Assembly: GCA_964411065.1 (NCBI GenBank)
Contig: CAYPJO010000086.1
Span: 1 to 6,647, forward strand
Length of the DNA: 6,647 nt
Origin: DYHD01 sp964411065
Lineage (GTDB): Bacteria; Nitrospirota; Thermodesulfovibrionia; Thermodesulfovibrionales; Dissulfurispiraceae
Direction: 5' to 3'
Both the position numbers and the translations under genes were made by a program. The notes under the pieces are model-generated. The model was not told the origin of the DNA. It did not search any database and saw nothing but the letters and a program-made list of their open reading frames with translations. Below are positions 1-6,617 of this stretch, piece by piece (the stretch's first letter is position 1; the number at the start of each line of letters is the position of its first letter).

Positions 1-125
1 AAAAGGAGCGAATTTTATCGTCATTTGTCTCATGTAACTTTTCTTATCAAAACCTGTGTGTGTAAGTGAGTAAAAGTTAAGATAGTTGATTAAACCAAAA
101 GATTGTTAAAGTGCTAACTGATCTA
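1..125. other. Left-edge non-coding stretch, possible insertion-element end
   Basis: No gene can be supported here. On the plus strand a frame is open from base 1 to a TGA at 67-69 (22 codons), with no recognisable protein similarity. The motif GTCTCATGTAACTTTTC at 27-43 resembles, from memory, repeats found near the ends of IS21-family elements. No transposase gene is in the window, so this could be a remnant or the end of an element lying to the left. An 8-base perfect inverted repeat (TAACTTTT 35-42, AAAAGTTA 72-79) also lies here. The region is downstream of the minus-strand tRNA, and I see no convincing terminator for it. Confidence 0.25.
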
Positions 126-216
126 TGGCGGAGGGGGAGGGATTCGAACCCCCGATGGGATGTCATCCCATAACGATTTTCAAGACCGCCGCTTTCAACC
201 TCTCAGCCACCCCTCC
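126..216 (-). tRNA. tRNA-Ser (anticodon UGA), CCA encoded
   Basis: Reading the minus strand from 216 to 126 gives a complete class II tRNA of 91 bases. The 7-bp acceptor stem is GGAGGGG (210-216) pairing with CCCCTCC (130-136), followed by discriminator G and a genome-encoded CCA (126-128). The T-arm has the TTCGAAT loop. The anticodon loop CTTGAAA (178-184) places UGA at 180-182, flanked by a 5-bp stem that includes G-T pairs. The long variable arm is a perfect 7-bp hairpin, ATGGGAT-GAC-ATCCCAT, which is diagnostic of serine (or leucine) tRNAs; the UGA anticodon makes it serine, reading UCN codons, chiefly UCA. It stands alone, divergent from the protein genes to its right. Confidence 0.96.
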
Positions 217-233
217 ATTCTAAGAACTAAAAT

Positions 234-263
234 AGCATAACAAACTTTTTAGAGTGTTGACAA
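234..263 (-). promoter_or_regulatory. Sigma-70-type promoter for tRNA-Ser
   Basis: On the minus strand, TTGTCA (258-263, five of six matches to the -35 consensus) is followed after 18 bases by TATGCT (234-239, four of six matches to the -10). The expected transcription start would be near 227, about 10 bases before the mature tRNA 5' end at 216. That spacing is suitable for a short RNase P-processed leader. The -35 box lies inside a nested inverted repeat. Confidence 0.6.
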
Positions 264-290
264 CCATTTACAGATGGTAGACTCTCTAAA
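248..290. repeat. Nested inverted repeat over the tRNA promoter -35
   Basis: Outer arms TTTAGAG (248-254) and CTCTAAA (284-290) are perfect complements. Inside them a second pair, ACCAT (263-267) and ATGGT (274-278), encloses a 6-base loop. An alternative register pairs AGAGT (251-255) with ACTCT (281-285). There is no T-tract of terminator type on either side in the right position. The structure could be an operator or simply chance in AT-rich DNA. Confidence 0.35.
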
Positions 291-438
291 TGCTCTTGAT
301 ATTCACTCTGCAGTATAAAGAATTTTGAGATTTCTATCTTATGATGATTAGAAGAAGCTTTTGAAAGGACAATCTATTATTAGAACAAAAGGTAAATAGG
401 CGAAAGATAAAGGAAAATAGAGGAAAACCTATCTTCAG
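291..438. other. Intergenic region, no gene seen
   Basis: This is the middle of the 289-base gap between the tRNA and the first protein gene. It is purine-rich near its right end, where AAATAG is repeated 21 bases apart (394-399 and 415-420), each followed by a GAAA-containing run. No start codon with a ribosome site and no RNA fold I could support is present. Confidence 0.4.
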
Positions 439-467
439 TTTATAGCAAGTAGTATGTGTGATATAAT
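439..467 (+). promoter_or_regulatory. Extended -10 promoter for the DUF2934-amrS operon
   Basis: TGATATAAT at 459-467 is a perfect extended -10 element (TGn joined to consensus TATAAT at 462-467). A weak -35 candidate, TTTATA (439-444, four of six matches), lies 17 bases upstream; extended -10 promoters tolerate poor -35 boxes. Transcription would begin near 474, giving a leader of about 30 bases before the ATG at 506. Confidence 0.7.
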
Positions 468-490
468 AGTAAAATAAAAAAACTTTTAGA

Positions 491-497
491 AAGGAGG
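491..497 (+). promoter_or_regulatory. Strong Shine-Dalgarno for the DUF2934 gene
   Basis: AAGGAGG is a near-perfect complement to the 16S rRNA 3' end and sits 8 bases before the ATG at 506. It fixes that start codon and suggests high translation of this small protein. Confidence 0.85.
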
Positions 498-505
498 AAT
501 TTTTA

Positions 506-787
506 ATGGATTTAAAAGAAGAAATAAGCAGAGTAGCCTATGAACTCTATATCAAAAGTGGCTGTATACCTGGTAGAGATATGGACAACTGGCTCGAAGC
601 TGAAAGGATAGTAATGGAAAAATATAAATCAATTATTGACACACCTACAGAGGTAGTAAAAGAAACAACAGAAGAGGAGCCTAAACCAAAGAAGATTAGA
701 ATTAAAACTGAAACCTCTTCTACAAAGAAAAAACCTACAACTAAGAAGCCTTCAACAAAAAGTTCAAAGAAGAAAGAAAGCTCATGA
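506..787 (+). CDS. DUF2934 domain protein with lysine-rich H1-like tail
   Basis: A 93-residue protein of unknown biochemical role. Residues about 4-42 match the DUF2934 pattern: an IxxxAYELYxxxG helix, then PGRDMDNWLEAE (22-33), corresponding to the family's G-x-D-x-DWLEAE signature. The first part carries mixed charge. Residues 60-90 are low-complexity Lys/Thr/Ser/Pro, with 14 Lys or Arg and KKPTT/KKPST-type repeats resembling histone H1 or AlgP-like tails. This suggests, but does not prove, binding to DNA, RNA or another polyanion. No signal peptide or membrane segment is visible. The start is set by AAGGAGG eight bases upstream. Its TGA stop overlaps the ATG of amrS (ATGA), so it leads a two-gene translationally coupled unit under an extended -10 promoter. 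The DUF2934 assignment is confident; the function is not known. Confidence 0.85.
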   Translation: MDLKEEISRVAYELYIKSGCIPGRDMDNWLEAERIVMEKYKSIIDTPTEVVKETTEEEPKPKKIRIKTETSSTKKKPTTKKPSTKSSKKKESS

Positions 788-1794
788 AAGAAGCAATGTT
801 TTATGAAAAGATCGAAGACTCAAAGGTGAGATGCTATCTTTGTGCTCACCATTGTGTTATATCTCCTAACAAAAGGGGTATTTGTTCTGTTAGAGAAAAT
901 AGAGATGGCACTCTTTATAGTCTAGTTTATGGCAAGATCATTGCAAGAAATATAGATCCTATTGAGAAGAAACCACTCTTTCATTTTTATCCAGCCTCAA
1001 AATCTTACTCTATTGCTACAGTGGGTTGTAATTTCAAGTGTCTTCACTGCCAGAACTATCAAATATCTCAATACACTAAGGAGTTTAAGGAGATTCCAGG
1101 CGAAGAGATGACTCCAGAAGAGGTTGTTAGTGAAGCTCTCTTGACAGGTTGTAAAAGCATATCTTATACGTATACTGAGCCTACTATTTTTTTCGAATTC
1201 GCTTATGATTGTGCAAAATTAGCAAAGGAAAAGGGAATTAAAAATGTTTTTGTTAGCAATGGTTACATCTCTGCGGAAGCTACCAGAGCCATTGCTCCTT
1301 TTCTTGATGCCAATAACATCGATCTAAAGGGGGATGAGAATTTTTACAAAAATATTGTAGGAGCAAAGCTTCAGCCTGTTTTAGAAACGATCAAATTGAT
1401 GAAGGAATTGGGGGTTTGGATAGAGATTACAACCCTTATAATTCCAAACTATAATGATTCGCCAGATTTCTTAAAAAGGGCAGCTGAGTTTATTAAATCA
1501 ATAGATCCAGACATTCCCTGGCATGTAAGTCAGTTTTATCCTACTTTCCGTCTCACTGATCAGCCGAGAACACCTGTTTCATCATTAAAAAAAGCAAGAG
1601 AGATTGGATTGCAATCAGGATTACGTTACGTTTATATGGGTAATGTTCCAGGGGAAGGAGGAGAAAATACCTATTGCCCTATGTGCGGGCAACTACTGAT
1701 TGAAAGAAGAGGCTTTTTTTTAAGTAAGATTCAGATGAAAGAGTCAAAATGCTCAAAATGTTACACGCCTATAGCAGGTATTGGAATGCCTTAA
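784..1794 (+). CDS. amrS: AmmeMemoRadiSam system radical SAM enzyme AmrS
   Basis: A 336-residue cytoplasmic radical SAM protein of the AmrS family, related to pyruvate-formate-lyase activating enzymes. The 4Fe-4S/SAM motif CxxxCxxC is C82, C86, C89 within GCNFKCLHCQN. Downstream are YTEPT (130-134) and NNIDLKG (177-183), typical of this family. The N-terminus has a cysteine cluster (C17, C20, C24, C34) seen in family members. The C-terminus has two CxxC pairs (C298/C301, C323/C326) that look like a zinc ribbon or an extra cluster site. The enzyme should cleave S-adenosylmethionine reductively, but the substrate of this family is not established as far as I know. Its name comes from frequent association with AMMECR1 and Memo proteins, neither of which is in this window. 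The ATG overlaps the preceding stop (ATGA) and has no good Shine-Dalgarno of its own, implying coupling; Met5 at 796 is a less likely alternative. Length is normal and the frame is intact. Confidence 0.88.
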   Translation: MKEAMFYEKIEDSKVRCYLCAHHCVISPNKRGICSVRENRDGTLYSLVYGKIIARNIDPIEKKPLFHFYPASKSYSIATVGCNFKCLHCQNYQISQYTKEFKEIPGEEMTPEEVVSEALLTGCKSISYTYTEPTIFFEFAYDCAKLAKEKGIKNVFVSNGYISAEATRAIAPFLDANNIDLKGDENFYKNIVGAKLQPVLETIKLMKELGVWIEITTLIIPNYNDSPDFLKRAAEFIKSIDPDIPWHVSQFYPTFRLTDQPRTPVSSLKKAREIGLQSGLRYVYMGNVPGEGGENTYCPMCGQLLIERRGFFLSKIQMKESKCSKCYTPIAGIGMP

Positions 1795-1802
1795 AATAAT
1801 AA

Positions 1803-1835
1803 ATCTATCTATATAGATAAGAATATCAGATAGAT
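1803..1835. repeat. Palindrome and hairpin after amrS, possible weak terminator
   Basis: TATCTATATAGATA (1806-1819) is a perfect 14-base palindrome. In an alternative fold ATCTATC (1803-1809) pairs with GATAGAT (1829-1835) around a 19-base loop. The stems are AT-rich and are followed by a broken pyrimidine run (1839-1850) rather than a clean T-tract. A terminator is therefore only possible, and a regulator-binding site upstream of the ATPase is equally plausible. Confidence 0.3.
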
Positions 1836-1864
1836 GAATTTCTTCCTTTAAATCTAGACATAAG

Positions 1865-1895
1865 TTGTTAACTATCACATAAAATTAACTTTAAT
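1865..1895 (+). promoter_or_regulatory. Weak candidate promoter for the ATPase gene
   Basis: TTGTTA (1865-1870) and TTTAAT (1890-1895) are acceptable -35 and -10 boxes but 19 bases apart, which is long. TAAAAT (1880-1885) is an alternative -10 without a good partner. The ATPase may instead be read through from the amrS transcript. Confidence 0.2.
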
Positions 1896-1904
1896 CTTTT
1901 CACA

Positions 1905-1910
1905 GGGGGA
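1905..1910 (+). promoter_or_regulatory. Ribosome binding site deciding a TTG start
   Basis: GGGGGA lies 9 bases before a TTG at 1920 and no in-frame ATG or GTG occurs at a comparable position. Translation from this TTG restores the expected N-terminus of P2-type ATPases (Trp at residue 5, then the GLAEEES and RLLKYGPNRL motifs). Confidence 0.65.
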
Positions 1911-1919
1911 TTAATAGTT

Positions 1920-4607
1920 TTGAAAGCACAGTGGTATCAGCTGAGCGTAAAAGATGTTTTTGACAAATTAAAGACATCTGAAACAGGTTTAGCTGAGGAA
2001 GAGTCAAAAAATAGGTTATTGAAATACGGTCCAAACAGGCTTGCAGAGGAAGAGGGCATAAGTAAATTAAAGATTGTCATTGATCAATTTAAGAGTCCCC
2101 TTATATATATACTTCTTATTGCTGCTACTGTTACAGCACTACTAAAAGAGTATATTGATACCGGTGTTATTATTGTAGTTTTGATACTTAATGCTATAAT
2201 CGGTTTTATTCAGGAGTATAAGGCTGAAGAGAGTGTACGTGCATTAAAAAAATTGATAGTTCCAAAAGCAAGGGTTATTAGAGGTGGAAAAGAAAGAGAA
2301 ATCAATAGTGAAGAACTTGTACCAGGAGATATCGTACTCCTCTCATCTGGTTCAAAAGTACCTGCCGATATAAGACTTATTAAAACCTTTGAACTCAAAA
2401 TAGACGAATCAATGTTAACAGGTGAATCGATACCTGCTGAAAAGATATCTCACGCAATAAAAGAAAAAAGCTTGCCCCCAGGCGATCAGAAAAACATGGC
2501 TTTTATGGGGACAATCGTAGTAAATGGCAGAGGCAAAGGGGTTGTTGTGCATACAGCGGGCAATACAATTCTTGGTGAGATTGCTTATGAGGTTAAAAAA
2601 TTGTCTTTGACTAAAACACCCTTACAAGAAAAGATCACAAAGTTTGCAAAATTTATTGGATTATTGGTTTTTGTTAGCGCAGTAGTCATTTTCATTTTTG
2701 GCATTTTGAAAGGACTCAATGTAGTAGAAATGCTCCTTACAGCTGTTGCCGCCTCGGTGGCAACAGTGCCTGAAGGGTTACCCATAGTCGTTACTATTAC
2801 TTTGGCGATTGGAATAAATAGGATGGCAAGGAGAAATGCTATTATCCGGAAACTAACCGCTGTTGAGACTCTCGGTAGCACCACTGTCATTGGTTCTGAT
2901 AAGACAGGGACTCTAACAAAAAACGAAATGACTGTTCAAGCAATCTTTGATGGTGAACATGTATACACTGTAACCGGCGTAGGTTACGAGCCAAAAGGAA
3001 ATATTTTATATGAATCCCATTCTGTCAATGTAAAGACAAGAGAGCATTTATTGATGACCTTGAGGATAGGGCTATTGTGTAATGAGTCGAGTCTATATCA
3101 AGAAAACGGAGAGTATAAAGTTGCTGGCGATCCAACTGAAGGAGCATTGATTGTTTCAGCGATAAAGGGCGGGTTAATCCCTGAGGAAGAGAAAAATTAT
3201 TACCCACAGTTGGGAATAATACCTTTTGAGTCGGACAAGGGATATATGGCTACTTTGCATAGTCATGGAAGTAAAAAGTTTGTTTTTATTAAAGGTGCCC
3301 CTGAAAAACTTTTAGAGATGTGTACTAAGTGCGCTGCCTCCCGAGAACTTAGAACTACTGAAATCTTGAATCAGGCAAACCTTTTTGCAAAAGAGGGTAT
3401 GAGGGTTTTGGCAATGGCTTACAAAGAGGTCCCTTTTGATACGATCGAGATTAGTCATCGTGATGTTGAGGGAGACCTAATCTTTTCAGGAATACAGGCA
3501 ATGATAGATCCACCGAGACCTGAGGTCATAGAAGCAATTAAAAAGTGTAAAGAGGCAGGAATAAAGGTTATTATGATCACAGGAGACCATGCTACCACTG
3601 CTCATGCAATTGCTAAGATGTTAGGAATTATTGGAGAAAAAAATAGAGTGTTAACTGGCAAAGAGATGGAGAAAATGAGTGATGATGAGTTATTCCACAG
3701 GATCAAAGAAATTTCGGTTTTTGCAAGAGTTTCTCCTGAACATAAACTAAGAATTACTCAACAACTCCTCAAACATGGAGAAATAGTGGCAATCACTGGA
3801 GATGGTGTTAATGACGCTCCAGCACTAAAGGCTGCCCATATAGGTGTCGCAATGGGTAAGAGCGGAACAGATGTTGCTAAGGAAGCTTCCGATATGGTTA
3901 TTGTAGATGATAATTTTGCGACTATTGTAAATGCAGTCGAAGAAGGAAGGGTGGTCTTTGACAACATAAGGAAGGTAACCTTCTTTCTGATACCTACAGG
4001 TTTTGCTGCTGTAATATCTATTCTTTTGACTCTAATAATGGGATTGCCCATTCCTTATGTCCCAGCTCAGCTTTTATGGATAAACCTTGTGACTAATGGA
4101 CTTCAAGATGTAGCCCTTGCCTTTGAACCTGGGGAAAGGGGAATTCTTAAAAAACCCCCGAGACACCCAAAAGAAGGAATTATGTCAAAGTTGATGCTTC
4201 AAAGGAGCTTTATAGTTGGAATTCTTATTTCTATAGGAGTTGTATACTCTTTCATAAATGCCCTTGATAATGGTGCCTCTTTAGAAAAAGCAAGAACAAT
4301 AGCTGTTACTACAATGGTTTTCTTTCAATTTTTCCACGCTTGGAACTCCCGTTCCGAGTCTATTTCAATATTTAAAATTAGTCCTTTAAGTAACCCCTTT
4401 CTATTCTATACAATGATAGCAGCCTTTTTTGCTCAACTCGCTTTTGTATATGTACCTGCTTTACAGTGGATATTCAGGACTGAACCCATTACAACATCGG
4501 AATGGATAAACATTATCTTTATATCGATAAGCGTGATTTTGTTAGTAGAAATAGATAAATTTGTAAGAAATAAGATCAAAATCAGGAAAGAAGTTGTTAC
4601 GGTTTAA
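1920..4607 (+). CDS. P2-type cation-transporting P-type ATPase, ion not certain
   Basis: A full-length 895-residue membrane ion pump that uses ATP hydrolysis through an aspartyl-phosphate. Domains in order: N-terminal cation-ATPase region (5-45); M1-M2 (about 58-99); actuator domain with TGES (167-170); M3-M4 (about 243-296) with PEGLP (284-288); phosphorylation motif DKTGTLT (327-333, D327 phosphorylated); nucleotide domain with KGAPE (458-462); TGDHATTA (554-561); hinge TGDGVNDAP (626-634); and M5-M10 (about 686-878). The architecture is that of SERCA/PacL/PMCA-like P2 pumps, and many databases would call it calcium-transporting. By eye alignment to SERCA1a, the site residues N768, E771, D800 and E908 become G694, A697, N726 and Q803, while E309, N796 and T799 are kept as E285, N722 and T725. 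A calcium assignment is therefore doubtful; H+, Na+ or another ion is possible. It starts with TTG, 125 bases after amrS. Its stop codon overlaps that of the convergent neighbour. Confidence 0.93.
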   Translation: MKAQWYQLSVKDVFDKLKTSETGLAEEESKNRLLKYGPNRLAEEEGISKLKIVIDQFKSPLIYILLIAATVTALLKEYIDTGVIIVVLILNAIIGFIQEYKAEESVRALKKLIVPKARVIRGGKEREINSEELVPGDIVLLSSGSKVPADIRLIKTFELKIDESMLTGESIPAEKISHAIKEKSLPPGDQKNMAFMGTIVVNGRGKGVVVHTAGNTILGEIAYEVKKLSLTKTPLQEKITKFAKFIGLLVFVSAVVIFIFGILKGLNVVEMLLTAVAASVATVPEGLPIVVTITLAIGINRMARRNAIIRKLTAVETLGSTTVIGSDKTGTLTKNEMTVQAIFDGEHVYTVTGVGYEPKGNILYESHSVNVKTREHLLMTLRIGLLCNESSLYQENGEYKVAGDPTEGALIVSAIKGGLIPEEEKNYYPQLGIIPFESDKGYMATLHSHGSKKFVFIKGAPEKLLEMCTKCAASRELRTTEILNQANLFAKEGMRVLAMAYKEVPFDTIEISHRDVEGDLIFSGIQAMIDPPRPEVIEAIKKCKEAGIKVIMITGDHATTAHAIAKMLGIIGEKNRVLTGKEMEKMSDDELFHRIKEISVFARVSPEHKLRITQQLLKHGEIVAITGDGVNDAPALKAAHIGVAMGKSGTDVAKEASDMVIVDDNFATIVNAVEEGRVVFDNIRKVTFFLIPTGFAAVISILLTLIMGLPIPYVPAQLLWINLVTNGLQDVALAFEPGERGILKKPPRHPKEGIMSKLMLQRSFIVGILISIGVVYSFINALDNGASLEKARTIAVTTMVFFQFFHAWNSRSESISIFKISPLSNPFLFYTMIAAFFAQLAFVYVPALQWIFRTEPITTSEWINIIFISISVILLVEIDKFVRNKIKIRKEVVTV

Positions 4608-6565
4608 TCTTTCATTACTTGCTCGATAAAGCTCTGAAGCTCTGCAGGACTCTTAATAGGTTGATAACAAGTGTTTTTATAACATGGTATTATTTGGCCT
4701 TTATCTTCCCTATAGGTAATATATAAATGGGGATATGGAGTTCGAAGGGCTTCGGTAGTTAAAGGGCTTTCTATGTTAGAGTAAATGTGAAGTTTTATAG
4801 AATTGAAGAAGCTATCCAGCGCATTAAAATAACTACCACCATGAATGTTAATGTCCATAGCTCTTCTGTAAAAGATCTTAAGAGATTTCTCTGCCATATC
4901 TAAATAGGATTTATCGTCAGTTAGAAACCCTAATTTCAGCAATAACTCTATCGCTATTGCGTTAGCTGATGGATAAGGGGTGTCCTCTATTAACTTGAGC
5001 TTTATTCCTAAGATATCATCTTCTGTATCGAAGAAACCACCAGAAACCTTATCCCAGAGTTTGTCTATGCAAAGATCCATAAAATGAACCGCTTTATTTA
5101 AATAATCTTCCTTGCCAGTAACTTCGTAGGCTGAAATACATGCTTCTATTAAGTAAATATAATCATCAAGTATAGCTTTGATATTCCCAGCACGATAAAG
5201 GGTATTGTCTACATAATTTTGGGAAATTATCCTATCGAGGCTTTTGAGGGCAAATTCCTTTAAGTCTGGATAGCTGAGAGACCTATAGGCTTTAATAAAG
5301 GAAGTTATTGCCATACAGTTTGTGGATGTGTATAAAGTCTTATCAATAAAAGGTGTTTCCCTCTTCTTTCTGACTTCAAGAAGTTTTGATTTACCACTAT
5401 TGATAAGCTCTTTGATTTTTTGAATATCCATTTTAGTAATCATTGCTATTTCACCTATGTCCATTGCAATAGAGAGAACCTTTTTGGAGGTATCATGGTG
5501 CATAGAACCTTTTTCGCTAAAATAATGCATCTTTAAAACATTATACTCATCAGGCGTCAGAATCATCCTGAAATCTTCATCACTCCATGTGAAATAGCCA
5601 CCCTCATCATCAGGTGTAACATCTGCATCTTGACTTACATATATCCCTCCCTCGGGGTCAGTAAGCGTATCAAGAAAGAATCTAATTATACCTTCTGCTA
5701 CCTCTTTTAAAAAAGCTTCCTTAAATATTTCATAGCCTTGAATATAATTTCTTAAAAGCCATGAGTTGTCATCAGCCATTTTCTCAAAATGTGGAATTAT
5801 CCATGAGGCATCGGTGGAATACCTGTGAAAACCGCCCAATAACTGATCATGCATTCCCCCTCTTGCCATTTTAAAGAGTGTTTCTTTAATAAAATTACCC
5901 AGTCTACTGTCTGTTGTAAAAGTATATCTATTCATCAAGAATTGATTTATTCCAGGCATTGGGAATTTTGGCGCAGAGCCAAAACCACCATTTTTTAAAT
6001 CAAAAAGGGTAAACATTTCGAGCAAAGCTTTATCAAGGACATCCTCACTAATCTCCGATTCGACCATCTGAGGAGGGGTTAAGGCTTTCAGAAGTTCCTC
6101 GGAAAAATCTAATATCTTATTTTTCTGCTTCTTATAGAATTCAGAAACTGTTATTAAAACCCTTTTAAATCCTGGTATGCCCCATTTGTCCTCAAGAGGG
6201 TAATAGGTGCCACCAAAAAAAGGTTTTTTATCATAGGTTAGAAATACTGTCAAGGGCCACCCACTCCCATAACCCATAGCGGATATAGCAGTTTGATATC
6301 TCTTATCAATATCAGGTCTTTCATCTCTATCGAGTTTAATACATATGAATCTCTCGTTTAAAAGCTCAATCACTGTGTCGTCATAAAAGCATTCTTTTGC
6401 CATCACATGACACCAATGACACCATACGGCTCCAGAACTTAAAAATACAGGTTTATCTTCCTCTTTAGCTCGTTGAAAGGCTTCTTCAGACCAGGGATAC
6501 CAATCTATCTTTTGTTTTGAAGCTTGCCGAAGATAGGGAGATTTCTCCTTTGAGAGTCTGTTCAT
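4604..6565 (-). CDS. YyaL/SPATA20 family thioredoxin-domain protein (DUF255)
   Basis: A 653-residue protein matching the widespread YyaL/SPATA20 family, about the usual length. Residues 1-165 form a thioredoxin-like domain. It opens with NRL...KSPYLRQ...DWYPW (2-25), holds the redox motif WCHWCHVM (48-55, CxxC at C49/C52), and continues with DRDERPDID (79-87), SGWPL (101-105) and FFGGTYYP (116-123). Residues about 175-653 are an alpha-helical six-hairpin-like region with GGFGSAPKFP (193-202), GGFHRYSTDASW and PHFEKM (244-263), SQDAD (311-315), LDDY (466-469), GGFFDT (509-514) and a C-terminal CYKNTCYQP (628-636). No signal peptide is visible, so it is probably cytosolic. The reaction is unknown; the fold resembles sugar-processing epimerases and hydrolases. 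The family's WNG-type motif after the DK pair is replaced by TSTNCMAI (413-420). The ATG is fixed by family alignment; no Shine-Dalgarno precedes it. Confidence 0.92.
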   Translation of the reverse strand: MNRLSKEKSPYLRQASKQKIDWYPWSEEAFQRAKEEDKPVFLSSGAVWCHWCHVMAKECFYDDTVIELLNERFICIKLDRDERPDIDKRYQTAISAMGYGSGWPLTVFLTYDKKPFFGGTYYPLEDKWGIPGFKRVLITVSEFYKKQKNKILDFSEELLKALTPPQMVESEISEDVLDKALLEMFTLFDLKNGGFGSAPKFPMPGINQFLMNRYTFTTDSRLGNFIKETLFKMARGGMHDQLLGGFHRYSTDASWIIPHFEKMADDNSWLLRNYIQGYEIFKEAFLKEVAEGIIRFFLDTLTDPEGGIYVSQDADVTPDDEGGYFTWSDEDFRMILTPDEYNVLKMHYFSEKGSMHHDTSKKVLSIAMDIGEIAMITKMDIQKIKELINSGKSKLLEVRKKRETPFIDKTLYTSTNCMAITSFIKAYRSLSYPDLKEFALKSLDRIISQNYVDNTLYRAGNIKAILDDYIYLIEACISAYEVTGKEDYLNKAVHFMDLCIDKLWDKVSGGFFDTEDDILGIKLKLIEDTPYPSANAIAIELLLKLGFLTDDKSYLDMAEKSLKIFYRRAMDINIHGGSYFNALDSFFNSIKLHIYSNIESPLTTEALRTPYPHLYITYREDKGQIIPCYKNTCYQPIKSPAELQSFIEQVMKD

Positions 6566-6571
6566 TTATTA

Positions 6572-6577
6572 ATTATA
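6572..6577 (-). promoter_or_regulatory. Consensus -10 box implying a leaderless mRNA
   Basis: On the minus strand, TATAAT is followed by exactly six bases and then the ATG of the YyaL-family gene (6565). With the usual 6-base gap between the -10 hexamer and +1, transcription would begin at the A of the ATG. The -35 region is only a T-rich run (6584-6600; TTTTGT with a 17-base spacer at best). No ribosome binding site exists between 6566 and 6600. Confidence 0.5.
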
Positions 6578-6617
6578 ACTTAAAATTCAAAAAAACAAAA
6601 AATAAAGTAAGATCTTT

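Noticed and set aside
1..69. Open plus-strand frame of 22 codons from the left edge, as the C-terminus of a gene
   Set aside because: The translated end has no recognisable similarity and the same bases look more like an insertion-element terminus.
2210..4051. Several minus-strand open frames of 60-101 codons inside the ATPase gene
   Set aside because: They are antisense to a clearly conserved reading frame, show no domain-like composition and have no independent ribosome sites that I can support.
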